This document shows positions 44,834-54,028 of a DNA stretch of 64,000 nt, piece by piece. A program made the translations under genes and the position numbers. The DNA is from Shewanella maritima. Its GTDB lineage: Bacteria; Pseudomonadota; Gammaproteobacteria; Enterobacterales; Shewanellaceae. The number at the start of each line of letters is the position of its first letter. Positions within the stretch are counted from its first letter, which is position 1. The stretch is from assembly GCF_004295345.1 (NCBI RefSeq), contig NZ_CP036200.1, positions 2,248,501-2,312,500 on the forward strand, in the 5' to 3' direction. The notes below the pieces were generated by a model. That model searched no databases and was not told the DNA's origin. It was given only the letters and a program-made list of their open reading frames with translations.

Positions 44834-45183
44834 AAAACTCGTTGCCTCTGAATACTTGCCATTAAATAAACTTGTGATACCACCCCAGCAAAGCGATGCT
44901 CACCTGTGACTCACTCAATACGTTAGATAGGAGCAAAAATAGTGCCAATAATTTTGAGTAAATAAGTTTGAGCTAGATCGCTAAAACCTAGGTCTAGTTG
45001 GGACAATTTGTCCGAGAGCTTTATAAAAGTAGGACAAAACAGGCCGATTCCCAGTGAGGATTTTGCAAGACTTGCGCTAGATCACGCTATGACAGCCTCA
45101 ATAGCTCTGAAATTACAGAAATTGCTATGCTGAAAACAATTCGACCTTAGGTTAATCCAACTCACTATTAAGGCTCCTGCGCT
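44834..45183. promoter_or_regulatory. Divergent fdhD/DUF3305 regulatory region
   Basis: The 350-bp gap serves both divergent fdh units. A palindrome GGACAA-T-TTGTCC occupies 45001-45013, and a further GGACAA half lies at about 45032-45037, 31 bp away. Two GCTAGATC elements stand at 44968-44981 and 45072-45085 (TTGAGCTAGATCG and TTGCGCTAGATCAC), each a weak FNR-like match. No -24/-12 sigma-54 promoter was recognised. The regulator is unknown. Confidence 0.5.
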
Positions 45184-46035
45184 ATGACAGATACCCCTCA
45201 AGTCGCTGCTGCAAACAAGGTAAAACTGGTTAAAACTCAGGCACAAGTGCCGCTAACGCTGCCAGTAAAAGCCATTGATGACAAAGGCGAGCTAGTCGAT
45301 AAATTTGTTGCCTGTGAACGACCATTGACTGTGTATTTGAACTGGCGCCCAATCGTGACCTTAATGACGTTAGGCGCTAAACCTGAGTCGCTCACGTTGG
45401 GCTATTTGAAGAATCAGGGCTTTATTAGTGACTTGAATTTACTGGAGTCTGTCATCGTTGATTGGGATGTAAATTCAGCGGCGGTAATTTCTAAAGAAAC
45501 CTCTGATGATATTGAAGAAAAGCTATCAGAAAAGACTGTAACCTCAGGCTGTGGTCAAGGCACAGTGTATGGCGGTTTGATGCAAGGGCTCGATGATATT
45601 AGCCTGCCAACACCGAGCATTAAGCAGTCGTTGATTTATCAACTGTTAAAAAACATCAATGCTTATAACGACACTTACAAAAATGCCGGTGCTGTGCATG
45701 GTTGCGGTATTTGTCAGGACGATCAGATCCTTGCCTTTGTCGAAGATGTTGGCCGTCACAATGCGGTGGACACGCTAGCCGGAGATATGTGGTTAGAGCA
45801 ACAAGCAGGCGCAGATAAAATCTTCTACACCACAGGCCGCCTAACCTCTGAAATGGTGATTAAAGTGGCCAAGATGGGCATTCCAATTTTGCTGTCACGT
45901 AGCGGTGTAACCCAAATGGGTCTAGAGTTAGCGCAAAAGCTAGGTATTACGCTGATCGCTCGCGCCAAAGGTCGTCACTTTTTGGTGTACCACGGCGCTG
46001 AAACCATTGAGTTTGATTGTCTCGCTAAAGACTAG
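45184..46035 (+). CDS. fdhD: Formate dehydrogenase accessory sulfurtransferase FdhD
   Basis: A 283-residue protein that transfers sulfur from IscS to the molybdenum cofactor and is needed for active formate dehydrogenases. Family motifs: VYLNWRPIVTLMTLGAKPE, VTSGCGQGT with the cysteine loop region, VHGCGICQDDQILAFVEDVG, RHNAVDTLAG and YTTGRLTSEMVIKVAKMGIP. Length is typical. The E. coli enzyme uses a CxxC pair; here only one cysteine is seen in the SGCGQG loop. It is divergent from the structural and accessory fdh genes. Confidence 0.94.
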   Translation: MTDTPQVAAANKVKLVKTQAQVPLTLPVKAIDDKGELVDKFVACERPLTVYLNWRPIVTLMTLGAKPESLTLGYLKNQGFISDLNLLESVIVDWDVNSAAVISKETSDDIEEKLSEKTVTSGCGQGTVYGGLMQGLDDISLPTPSIKQSLIYQLLKNINAYNDTYKNAGAVHGCGICQDDQILAFVEDVGRHNAVDTLAGDMWLEQQAGADKIFYTTGRLTSEMVIKVAKMGIPILLSRSGVTQMGLELAQKLGITLIARAKGRHFLVYHGAETIEFDCLAKD

Positions 46036-46084
46036 CTCACAGGCTCAAGACCACCAGCTCAAACCCACTCGTTCAAACCAAAGA

Positions 46085-47236
46085 TCAGCTCAGCTGCAGC
46101 CACTGCTTTTGCGTGGCTGCATCCATAAAACTCCAGGCAAGAATACGAGTTATTTTATTGCCCTGATGCATGTCGATTTGCTTAACTTGAGCCGCTTTAT
46201 GCTTAGCCAATAGCGCCTTACACGGTTTAAGATTTTCCGACTTAGACACTAAGGTGGTAAACCAACGCACCTGAAATGCAAACTGTTTGCTCTCGTTAAT
46301 CATATTACTGAGGAACTGAATCTCACCACCATCGCACCACAGCTCCGCCTTCTGACCACCAAAATTTAACTCGCCCTTGGTATTAGTTTGCGCTGCGGCT
46401 TTATTGCCAATTGCTTTACTTTGACCAGCCGCTTTATCACCAAATTTAGCCTTTCTGTTGGCATCCAGGTTAGCTAGTTTACGCTTAGTGCCCGCCATGG
46501 CATCAGCAAGTGACTTGTGAAACGGCGGGTTACATAGCGTGACATCAAAACGGTCATCTGCGTGAATGACTCCAACAAACACATTGTCTGCATTAGCTTG
46601 CTGACGTAATTGCAGTTGCGTCGCCGTTAGCGAGTTAGCTGTGGCAATTTGTCCCACATTGTCCAATGAGATTGGGTCAATGTCGCTCGCCACAAACTGC
46701 CATTGGTATTCGCGAATGCCCAGCAGTGGATAAACGCCATTTGCGCCAGTGCCGATATCCAGCGCTTTGACTTTGCGTTTGCTACCAGCACGCGCACCAA
46801 TGAGATCGGCAATATAGTGCAGATAATCAACCCGCCCAGGAATAGGCGGGCACAAGAAGCCTTGAGGGATATCCCATTCTCGAATGTCATAGTCGCTATA
46901 TAAGATCGCGCCATTAAGTGCTTTTACCGCTAATGGATCGGCAAAGTCTATCGACAAATGACCAAAATCATTGGTTTTTACATGCTTACGCAAGCTAGGT
47001 ACCGCTTTGATTAAGCGTTCAAAATCATAGCCATGATTGTGCTTATTGCGCGGATGCAGTGATTTGCTGATATTGCGCTTACCAACTGCCGCTTTTTGCG
47101 AACTTTTGCTGCTGATTTTGGCGGATTTATTGGTGCGTTTTTTCGAAGAAGCGGACTTGCTGACTGGGCGATTTTGCTTATTGTTTGCAGAGCGAGCCTG
47201 ATGTTGGCTCGCCTTAGAAGATGATTTTGCAGACAT
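46085..47236 (-). CDS. rlmF: 23S rRNA (adenine1618-N6)-methyltransferase RlmF
   Basis: A 383-residue methyltransferase. After a basic, low-complexity N-terminus of about 65 residues (SKASQHQARSANNKQNRP, runs of KS), it follows E. coli RlmF closely: LHPRNKHNHGYDFERLI, SIDFADPLAVKALNGAI, WDIPQGFLCPPIPGRVDYLH, SAM site ALDIGTGANGVYPLLG, and catalytic NPPFHKSLADAM. It modifies A1618 of 23S rRNA. The N-terminal extension is longer than in E. coli and there is an inserted Lys/Gly-rich stretch near residues 245-285. It converges with fdhD. Confidence 0.93.
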   Translation of the reverse strand: MSAKSSSKASQHQARSANNKQNRPVSKSASSKKRTNKSAKISSKSSQKAAVGKRNISKSLHPRNKHNHGYDFERLIKAVPSLRKHVKTNDFGHLSIDFADPLAVKALNGAILYSDYDIREWDIPQGFLCPPIPGRVDYLHYIADLIGARAGSKRKVKALDIGTGANGVYPLLGIREYQWQFVASDIDPISLDNVGQIATANSLTATQLQLRQQANADNVFVGVIHADDRFDVTLCNPPFHKSLADAMAGTKRKLANLDANRKAKFGDKAAGQSKAIGNKAAAQTNTKGELNFGGQKAELWCDGGEIQFLSNMINESKQFAFQVRWFTTLVSKSENLKPCKALLAKHKAAQVKQIDMHQGNKITRILAWSFMDAATQKQWLQLS

Positions 47237-47279
47237 TGATATACTGGTGTTAATCCTACAGTTGCTAAGCGCAACGGGG

Positions 47280-47678
47280 TTAATCGTACAAGTATTTGGT
47301 AAATAACAGATTAACTACAGTGGCTTTGCCCGTTTCTTGTTCTATCAAGCGATTAACGGTTTCGAAGCACTCGCGGCGAATTTCTTCACGCCCAGCAAGT
47401 GACTTTACTTTATCTTCCGCCTGATTACCTAGAATCTCCACAATAGCAGAGCGTAGTAGTGGATCATGATGTTCTAGGTCAACCAAATCATTCGGGTTAG
47501 ACACCATCAGCTCGACACTGATTTTAACAAAGCCAAGCTTTTTGCGATTGGAAATATAGTTGGTGACGATATCTGGCTCAAAGCCATAATAAGCATATTC
47601 TTGCTCATCTTCTGCCACTGCAACTTTGACACTTAAAAGTAAACTCAACACCATCAGCAGTGAAGCGATTCTTTTCAT
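47280..47678 (-). CDS. Exported FliL-like protein
   Basis: A 132-residue protein with a signal peptide (MKRIASLLMVLSLLLSVKVA). The rest resembles the periplasmic domain of FliL: YYGFEPDIVTNYISNRKKLG, FVKISVELMVSNPNDL, HDPLLRSAIVEILG, and REECFETVNRLIEQETGKAT. True FliL sits in flagellar operons and is membrane-anchored; this gene is alone, between rlmF and ubiC. It may be a processed relative or a stand-alone modulator. ATG 47678 is preferred to the longer frame; GGAG lies 8 nt upstream. Confidence 0.75.
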   Translation of the reverse strand: MKRIASLLMVLSLLLSVKVAVAEDEQEYAYYGFEPDIVTNYISNRKKLGFVKISVELMVSNPNDLVDLEHHDPLLRSAIVEILGNQAEDKVKSLAGREEIRRECFETVNRLIEQETGKATVVNLLFTKYLYD

Positions 47679-47800
47679 TAAGGAGTCTCCGCAAAAAGTC
47701 ATGTGTAATTAATAATCTACAGTGTAAACCTTGATTATAGTTTTTGCCTAGTCGCTGACATGGTAAACTGCGACTCGCCACGTATTGTAACGAGTTTTTG

Positions 47801-48367
47801 ATGACAGTGACTAGTGTTAGCTTCCCCTATGGTGAGTCCATTCAATGGTTTTCTCCTAAAACCAGCCACAACTTGCCGCAAACCCAATTAAAAGATTGGC
47901 TGTTGGATGAAGGAAGCCTGACGCAAAAACTTAAAGCCCACTGTCAGCAATTTAGCGTAACCGTGCTGGGCGAACATTTGCATTCGCCGTTAGACGGTGA
48001 GTGCCCCCACAGCCAGCATCCGATGTGGATCCGCGAAGTATTACTGTCACTCGATGGCACACCTTGGGTATTTGCCCGCACCCTGATCCCACAATCAATT
48101 ATCGATAGCCCGCAACACACCTTCGCCACCCTGGGTAATCGCCCACTAGGAGAGCTGTTATTTAACAGCGAACACATCACGCCAGGTGATATTGAAGTGG
48201 CGCAATTTGCTAGCTGCGGCAAGCTCGCTTACCTGGCGCAAAGCCTCAAGCAGGAAGTATCTGATACTTTATGGGGACGCAGACGCTACTTTGACCTGGA
48301 AGGCCAACAACTCATCGTTAGCGAAATCTTCTTACCCGCAGCGGTAAAGCACATAATGGCGCAATAA
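47801..48367 (+). CDS. ubiC: Chorismate lyase UbiC
   Basis: A 188-residue enzyme that cleaves chorismate to 4-hydroxybenzoate and pyruvate, the first step of ubiquinone synthesis. Family landmarks are [47 protein letters not shown] and SEIFLPA at the C-terminus, with the conserved acidic residue in SEIF. The start is ATG 47801, with a TTG codon just before it. No ubiA gene follows; the downstream gene is convergent. The upstream FliL-like gene is divergent. Confidence 0.92.
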   Translation: MTVTSVSFPYGESIQWFSPKTSHNLPQTQLKDWLLDEGSLTQKLKAHCQQFSVTVLGEHLHSPLDGECPHSQHPMWIREVLLSLDGTPWVFARTLIPQSIIDSPQHTFATLGNRPLGELLFNSEHITPGDIEVAQFASCGKLAYLAQSLKQEVSDTLWGRRRYFDLEGQQLIVSEIFLPAAVKHIMAQ

Positions 48368-48422
48368 TTACCTCTCAATTTAGTACCTTCACGGTTTTAC
48401 TCATTAACGCCATAGGAACAAA

Positions 48423-48454
48423 AAGCGCTCAGTCACATAGGTAACAGAGCGCTT
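48423..48454 (-). terminator. Terminator after the M6 protease gene
   Basis: AAGCGCTC/GAGCGCTT stem (48423-48430 with 48447-48454) and A-rich DNA at left, giving a U-run on the minus strand. About 75 bp beyond the protease stop codon. Confidence 0.7.
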
Positions 48455-48528
48455 CATGAACGAGTAGACTTGTTTAAACGAATGAGCAAAAGTAAGCAGC
48501 CTAAACTCCTGCCAATACGCTCGCAAAC

Positions 48529-51345
48529 CTAGGGTATACGTGCTTTCCTACGCAGCGCAAGAGCAGTGAGCGCAACGAGACCAAACCAGCCTAAACTACC
48601 GCCACCAGAGTCACCGCCAGTGGTTGGCTGCGGCTCAGGATCTGGAGTCGTAGTTGCAGCTGAAACCGTCACGGTTTGCGAAGCACTAGCCGTATTGCCA
48701 AGCTCGTCGGTCACCACAACTGACACATTGTAGCTACCCGCTGCAGCATACGTGTGAGAGACACTTGCTTGCGTACTACTATTACCGTCACCAAAATTCC
48801 ATTGGTAACTCAAATCACCAAACCCTTGGCTGGCATTAGCAGCAAAACTGACAACCAGATTATTTGCGTTCGCTGTCATGGTGACTTGTGGATCAATAAC
48901 CACTCGCACACTGTTACTGCTATTTACACTCGTGCCTGTACTGTCAGTCACAGTTAATGACACCGTATAATCACCCGAGCTGCCATAGGTGTAACTCGGC
49001 GTCATTTCTGTACTAGTCGCACCTGCAACGCCAAAGTCCCATTGATAGCTGTAGTTACCATCACCACCTGCAGCTTGAGCATTAAAGCTTACACTAGCTT
49101 GATTAGCAGAGTGGCTAAAGCTTGCTGACAGCTCAGCTGGCGCGACACCATCGCGCTTAAAGCGCACAGTAGCAGTCGTGCTATCCGTAGCCTGCGCAAT
49201 TACCTCCATAGTGAGGCCAAGTTCTGGTAATTTGATCCCAGCTTGTGGTTTAGTTGGCGAACTATAGTCTTGCGAGTCGTCAAACATAGGATTAGCACTT
49301 AAGTGGTTGTCACCAAAGTAACTTTGTTGATCGTACAGGCTAAAGGCTGCGTCACGAATTTGTACGTCAGTGGTATTGCTACCAATGAGGTTTTGGTCAG
49401 CATCCACGACACCAATCAAACCTTCACCAGCATGTTGTGACGAGTTGTTGTCAGAAAATGCAAAATTTTCCAGCCATAATAGTACACCAGGCTCATACAA
49501 GCGTGAGGTTAAACCGGCATCAATATCTTGATGGGAACGCAGCTGCACTAGATATCGTTTGCGCTCGCCTGGACGTTCATCTGTAATGCGAGCATAGCCG
49601 CTGAGCGTCATAGCGCCGTCAGTTTCAGCGTCATCTTGATACACCGCAGTAGAGCTATTCTCGATGAGGATATTATCGATGGCGATACCATAGTCGCCCA
49701 CCGCCTGGTCGGTCACATAGGTAAACTCCACTGTGACATTTTGTCCAGCATAGGCTGTTAGGTCATAAGTTAACTCCACCCAAGAATCGACTCCGGTTGC
49801 TCCAGGTACTGTGCTCGATTGCCCAGTAATAAAGTGATTCACCGCACCAAAATAAGGATTATTAACCTTAGTGTGATTACCGGGCACTGAAGTGCCATTG
49901 ACCAGCACCTGCATATAGTCATAATCGACTTCGATGTTCCAATGAGCTTGGAACTTCAAGGTCAACGCAGAGCTTGTGGGCAATGCGGTTGTAAACGACA
50001 TGCGATTATCTAACTCATGCCCTTGGCCAGAATAGTATTGATAGCTGCCGGCAAATGGCTGCTTAAAGGCGATGGTTGATGAGGGTAAATTAATCGATAA
50101 TTGATTCACTTGCTCAGTGTTCACAGCATGATTAAGGGCAACATCTAACCCTGAGCTGGTAATACTTGATAACGGAATTTGCTGCTCGTTAACCCATTTA
50201 CCCTTGTACTTGTTTTGTAAGAACGAGCGCGCATAAGGGCTAAAGCCTGTTGGCTGCGAGCCCGCAATTGAGCCTGTCCAGCTGCCACCAGACATCAGCG
50301 ACCACGCCCCTACTGGCGAGCCATCTTCCGACGAGGTATTAATATCGTACTCATCAGGCAAGCCTAAGTCGTGGCCAAACTCATGGGTACAGACACCAAT
50401 ACCAGCATCAATGGGCTGAACTGTGTAGCCAAACACCTTCATGTTTCTACCCGGAATGGTATAACCAGTAGTTTGCTGGTCAACAAAAAAGCGGTGTGAC
50501 CAAATAGCATCGCTGCCAAGCTTACCACCACCGGCCTCTTCACCAATACTCGAGTGGAACAGCATAATATGGTCAATGATGCCGTCTGGCTCATCGATGT
50601 TGCCATCGCCGTCGATATCGTATGGATCTTCAATATCATAAGTCGCCAGCTCAGCGTCGCTCATACCAGCCACAGCTTTGGTCACAGCCTCTTTTACTAA
50701 CTCAGGTACAGCTTTATCGTCACCATTATCATTACCACCATAATAGGCGGCATTATTACTGGCGGTCACCCAATCGAGCACCTCACCGGTAAAGAAGAAG
50801 CTTTGCCCTGAGGCAGCTTGAAAATACTGATAAGCAGATTGCAAATTTTGATTGCTTGGGCCGTTAAATCCACTGGTTGAGAACAGTAGGTTTTGATAAT
50901 GCGAGCTTGGATAGCTTGAGTAGTACATTTGTGTATCACTAGCACTCAAACCATTGTCGTCATGTTTAAGGTCTGGAAAATCCACCAGCACACCCATGAC
51001 TTTAACGGTTTTAGTGACATCACTGTCAGCCATTAGACTCATGGTGTGAGATGCCTTGCCATGTTTATGTAGCTTAGCGTGCGCTTTCGCTTCCAGCGCA
51101 ATGGGTTGATGACCGCGTAAATTACGACGACTAATATAAGCAGCGACAGCGGCTTGCTGCTCAGCAACACTCGCATCGCTCGCTAGTTCTCCTCGCTTTA
51201 CTAGCCAGTAAAGAATTTGCTGTTTATTAATCACCCCTGGATCGGCCGGTGTACCATGATGCGGTGCACTCACTGCCGAGGTAGGCAGCGCCAAAGCACT
51301 GCCCAACACACTCGCTAGTACACTCGCCTTAACTGCTTTGTTCAT
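48529..51345 (-). CDS. Secreted M6-family metalloprotease with PKD domains and GlyGly-CTERM anchor
   Basis: A 938-residue secreted protease. Signal peptide (MNKAVKASVLASVLGSALAL), pro-region, then the M6 (immune inhibitor A-like) catalytic domain with the zinc motif THEFGHDLGLPDEYD (about residue 320) and LMSGGSWTG. A jelly-roll-like region and two PKD domains follow (GGDGNYSYQWDFGVAGATST and GFGDLSYQWNFGDGNSSTQA). It ends with a glycine-rich linker and GlyGly-CTERM helix: GGDSGGGSLGWFGLVALTAL, then RRK. Established: GlyGly-CTERM proteins are matured by rhombosortase and exported by type II secretion. GGAAG precedes ATG 51345; a longer frame to 51411 is less likely. Confidence 0.92.
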   Translation of the reverse strand: MNKAVKASVLASVLGSALALPTSAVSAPHHGTPADPGVINKQQILYWLVKRGELASDASVAEQQAAVAAYISRRNLRGHQPIALEAKAHAKLHKHGKASHTMSLMADSDVTKTVKVMGVLVDFPDLKHDDNGLSASDTQMYYSSYPSSHYQNLLFSTSGFNGPSNQNLQSAYQYFQAASGQSFFFTGEVLDWVTASNNAAYYGGNDNGDDKAVPELVKEAVTKAVAGMSDAELATYDIEDPYDIDGDGNIDEPDGIIDHIMLFHSSIGEEAGGGKLGSDAIWSHRFFVDQQTTGYTIPGRNMKVFGYTVQPIDAGIGVCTHEFGHDLGLPDEYDINTSSEDGSPVGAWSLMSGGSWTGSIAGSQPTGFSPYARSFLQNKYKGKWVNEQQIPLSSITSSGLDVALNHAVNTEQVNQLSINLPSSTIAFKQPFAGSYQYYSGQGHELDNRMSFTTALPTSSALTLKFQAHWNIEVDYDYMQVLVNGTSVPGNHTKVNNPYFGAVNHFITGQSSTVPGATGVDSWVELTYDLTAYAGQNVTVEFTYVTDQAVGDYGIAIDNILIENSSTAVYQDDAETDGAMTLSGYARITDERPGERKRYLVQLRSHQDIDAGLTSRLYEPGVLLWLENFAFSDNNSSQHAGEGLIGVVDADQNLIGSNTTDVQIRDAAFSLYDQQSYFGDNHLSANPMFDDSQDYSSPTKPQAGIKLPELGLTMEVIAQATDSTTATVRFKRDGVAPAELSASFSHSANQASVSFNAQAAGGDGNYSYQWDFGVAGATSTEMTPSYTYGSSGDYTVSLTVTDSTGTSVNSSNSVRVVIDPQVTMTANANNLVVSFAANASQGFGDLSYQWNFGDGNSSTQASVSHTYAAAGSYNVSVVVTDELGNTASASQTVTVSAATTTPDPEPQPTTGGDSGGGSLGWFGLVALTALALRRKARIP

Positions 51346-51656
51346 GACGACTTCCTTACCTGTCTTATGACTCGCTATTATTGATAATTCTATAATAGCC
51401 AACGAATTCACAAAACATTAACAGGAGTTACCTGCGAAATATACGCCGATGGCAAGCTTTTTTAGTTCATTAGATGTGACGCTCTACTTTGGTCACGCCA
51501 ACTCGCACCAAAACCAATAACAGGCTCACTTAAAATCAGTGATTTACCATTAGTTTTAAACAAATTGCCACAAGTTTGTCATCCTCAATTAGCCTAGTTT
51601 CATGCTACTCTTTACTACCCAGCTACAATTGAACAAACATCTTTTTAGGAATACCA
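51346..51656. other. Intergenic region between divergent M6 protease and MarC genes
   Basis: A 311-bp stretch with no credible ORF. It should hold both promoters. The only structure noted is GTGAC-N11-GTCAC at 51476-51496, with spacing too long for a CRP site. Nothing else was recognised. Confidence 0.5.
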
Positions 51657-52256
51657 ATGGAAACCCTTTCAGCCGCCATAATGTTATTTTTGATTATGGA
51701 TCCTCTCGGCAACCTGCCAATCTTCAGTGCAGTGCTAAAACATGTAGAAAAAAAACGCCGTAAACAAATCCTGATCCGAGAATTGCTCATCTCGTTGGCA
51801 ATTATGATGGTATTTTTATTCACAGGTGAGGCCATTCTTAACTTCTTGAGTTTAAAACAAGAAGCAGTCTCTATTGCTGGCGGTATTATCCTGTTCTTAA
51901 TTGGTATTAAGATGATCTTCCCATCAGAAGGCGGCATAAGTGGTGTTGCTGCAGGTGAAGAGCCGTTTATTGTCCCGCTAGCCATCCCACTCGTTGCGGG
52001 TCCATCCATCTTAGCTGCGCTGTTGTTACTGGCGCATACTGATCCAAACCGTATGACCGACTGGAGCCTAGCTCTGTTTGCAGCTTGGTCAGCTAGTGCG
52101 GTGATCTTGATGATGTCTGACGTATTCCACCGCTTATTAGGTGAAAAAGGCTTAACCGCTGTAGAGCGTTTAATGGGTATGTTACTGGTGATGATCTCAA
52201 TTCAAATGTTACTTGATGGCATTATCGCTTATCTCGAGTTTGCCAAAACCCTGTAA
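51657..52256 (+). CDS. MarC family integral membrane protein (YhgN-like)
   Basis: A 199-residue inner-membrane protein with six hydrophobic helices. Family landmarks: FLIMDPLGNLPIFSAVLK at the start, RELLISLAIMMVFLFTGE, VSIAGGIILFLIGIKMIFPS, and EEPFIVPLAIPLVAGPSILA, with the conserved proline-glycine signature repeated in both halves. MarC/YhgN proteins resemble small-molecule exporters but have no established substrate. The earlier idea that MarC gives antibiotic resistance was not supported. It appears monocistronic. ATG 51657 follows TTTTAGGAATACCA, an adequate ribosome-binding site. Confidence 0.88.
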   Translation: METLSAAIMLFLIMDPLGNLPIFSAVLKHVEKKRRKQILIRELLISLAIMMVFLFTGEAILNFLSLKQEAVSIAGGIILFLIGIKMIFPSEGGISGVAAGEEPFIVPLAIPLVAGPSILAALLLLAHTDPNRMTDWSLALFAAWSASAVILMMSDVFHRLLGEKGLTAVERLMGMLLVMISIQMLLDGIIAYLEFAKTL

Positions 52257-52300
52257 GTTTGCGGTAAATACTGCATTGCTCGTAGGCATAAGTTAAATCA

Positions 52301-52329
52301 GCCTGGTGATGACTTGCGCTTCACCAGGC
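52301..52329 (+). terminator. Hairpin after the MarC gene
   Basis: A perfect 9-bp stem GCCTGGTGA/TCACCAGGC (52301-52309 with 52321-52329). No U-run follows, so function is inferred from position alone. Confidence 0.4.
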
Positions 52330-52445
52330 CCGCCCACATTGTAAATTCTGCTCAACTCCGCTATTTGCTTTGCTAAAACCCGTAACAGAAGTGATATACT
52401 GTAGCACTTTCGACTTTGACTACTTTATATACCTGTTAGGGAATC

Positions 52446-53990
52446 ATGCTCTATCTCGTTGCCAGCTGTATCGCGCTATTATTTGGGCCGCTTTGCTACC
52501 GCTTTTTCTCCCAAGGCAGTGGGCTACAAAAAGCGCTCGACGGCTTTATTTTTGTCTCCCTTGGCGGACTTGTACTCATTCACATCATGCCTGAGCTTCT
52601 CGAGCATGGCGGCTGGCTAACGCTGGTTTTTGTTGCCCTTGGGCTTTGGGGGCCAACAGCCAGTGAGCGCGTATTTCATCAGTACTCCCACGTAACCCAC
52701 AATATCACGCTAGCACTCGGTATCGGCGGACTATTGCTACATACCATCACAGATGGCAGCGCCATGGTGCTAGCTCAGCAAGATAACTATTCAATCATGT
52801 TGGCGATTGGGGTTATCCTGCACCGCTTACCCGTTGGCTTAGCCATTTGGTGGCTGCTCAAACCTCAAGTGGGAAGCAAATGGGCAAGCCTAGTCATTGC
52901 GGCAATGATGCTGCTAACTGCCGCGGGTTATTTTGGCAGTGAGCAAGTACTTGATCAGTTAAGTCTTGAAAATACAGCCTTGCTGCAAGCCTTTGTAACT
53001 GGCTCTATTTTGCATGTGGTGTTGCATCAACCTCATGTAGAGCATGATCAACAACAAACAGATAAATACCAGTACCACGCTGGAGTAGGCAGCCTATTAG
53101 GCTTGGGACTGTTAGCAATAATGCTACACTTTGATGCTGGCTGCAGTGCCAGTGGTGATGTTCACGACCATAGTCATCATCATGGACATGACCACGCTCA
53201 GGGGTTTGAGCAGTTGCTCGATTGGTTACTCCTAGTTGCACCTTACCTAGTGCTCGCTTATCTGGGCGCTGCGCTGCGTTTTAAGTTCGACCTAAAACCT
53301 GACAGCCACCATTTATTTGCCCAGTGGCTACAAAGACTTATCGGGCCTGAGGCACTCATTATTAGTTTGATGCTGCTTGGTCCCGTTTATGGGGTTATTC
53401 ATTTACTCGTTGCGCTTGCATTAAGCCTGCTCCTAAGTAAACAAGTAATTGCGGTTACTGACCCACATTCACAGCTACCTAGCAGTCCTTGGCAATTTGG
53501 TTTTAGCCACATTGTCGACCGTAGCGCCCCTTGGGTTATTTTTAGTTTAGTGGTGGCTCATGTTATTGGTCATCCTTCAATGCCGTTTGCTAACCCTTAT
53601 ATACAGTTAGCTATTCTATTCGCAGTATTTTTACCGCTGCGTTTTTGCAACCTCGGCGCTGCTATCCTCGCAGTGGCTTTGGCGCTAAGTGGCTGGTCAG
53701 CTGCCGCAGTAGTCTTTGTGCTAATCGCCGCGCCGCTTATCAACTTGGCGCAATTTAAGCTTATGAGCGCCTTACAAATAGCTATGAGCATAGCTTGCAT
53801 AATGGTTGCAGTCGCCGCTATCAACGCGATTGGACTACCACAAGCAAGCCAATACAGCTTACCAAGTTGGCTAAACGGTATTAGCTTAGCCATAATTGCG
53901 CTATTGTTTAGTGCAAGTTTGCTAAGAGTCGGCCCGCGAAAGTTCCTTGCCAGATTAATGCTGAGCCGACCTCATGCGCATCACCATTAG
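52446..53990 (+). CDS. Polytopic membrane protein with ZIP-like N-half and His-rich linker
   Basis: A 514-residue protein with about 14 hydrophobic helices. The first half (about 1-235) recalls ZIP metal transporters: LDGFIFVSLGGLVLIHIMPE, HTITDGSAMVLAQQ, VILHRLPVGLAIWW and SILHVVLHQPHVEHD hold conserved His and Glu in helices. A histidine-rich stretch follows (VHDHSHHHGHDHAQ, about residues 238-251). The second half (about 255-505) reads like a DUF318-type permease (PLRFCNLGAAILAVALALSG). It ends in HAHHH. The layout suggests metal transport or metal sensing; no substrate is known and the fusion is unusual. Confidence 0.65.
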   Translation: MLYLVASCIALLFGPLCYRFFSQGSGLQKALDGFIFVSLGGLVLIHIMPELLEHGGWLTLVFVALGLWGPTASERVFHQYSHVTHNITLALGIGGLLLHTITDGSAMVLAQQDNYSIMLAIGVILHRLPVGLAIWWLLKPQVGSKWASLVIAAMMLLTAAGYFGSEQVLDQLSLENTALLQAFVTGSILHVVLHQPHVEHDQQQTDKYQYHAGVGSLLGLGLLAIMLHFDAGCSASGDVHDHSHHHGHDHAQGFEQLLDWLLLVAPYLVLAYLGAALRFKFDLKPDSHHLFAQWLQRLIGPEALIISLMLLGPVYGVIHLLVALALSLLLSKQVIAVTDPHSQLPSSPWQFGFSHIVDRSAPWVIFSLVVAHVIGHPSMPFANPYIQLAILFAVFLPLRFCNLGAAILAVALALSGWSAAAVVFVLIAAPLINLAQFKLMSALQIAMSIACIMVAVAAINAIGLPQASQYSLPSWLNGISLAIIALLFSASLLRVGPRKFLARLMLSRPHAHHH

Positions 53991-54028
53991 ACTAAAGCAA
54001 TTGGGCTGATATTTTTTGGAGTTTGAGT

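Noticed and set aside
44953..45085. Sigma-54 promoter for fdhD
   Set aside because: GG and GC dinucleotides with -24/-12 spacing were looked for near 45050-45075 and not found.
51476..51496. CRP site upstream of the M6 protease
   Set aside because: GTGAC and GTCAC are 11 bp apart, not the spacing of TGTGA-N6-TCACA.
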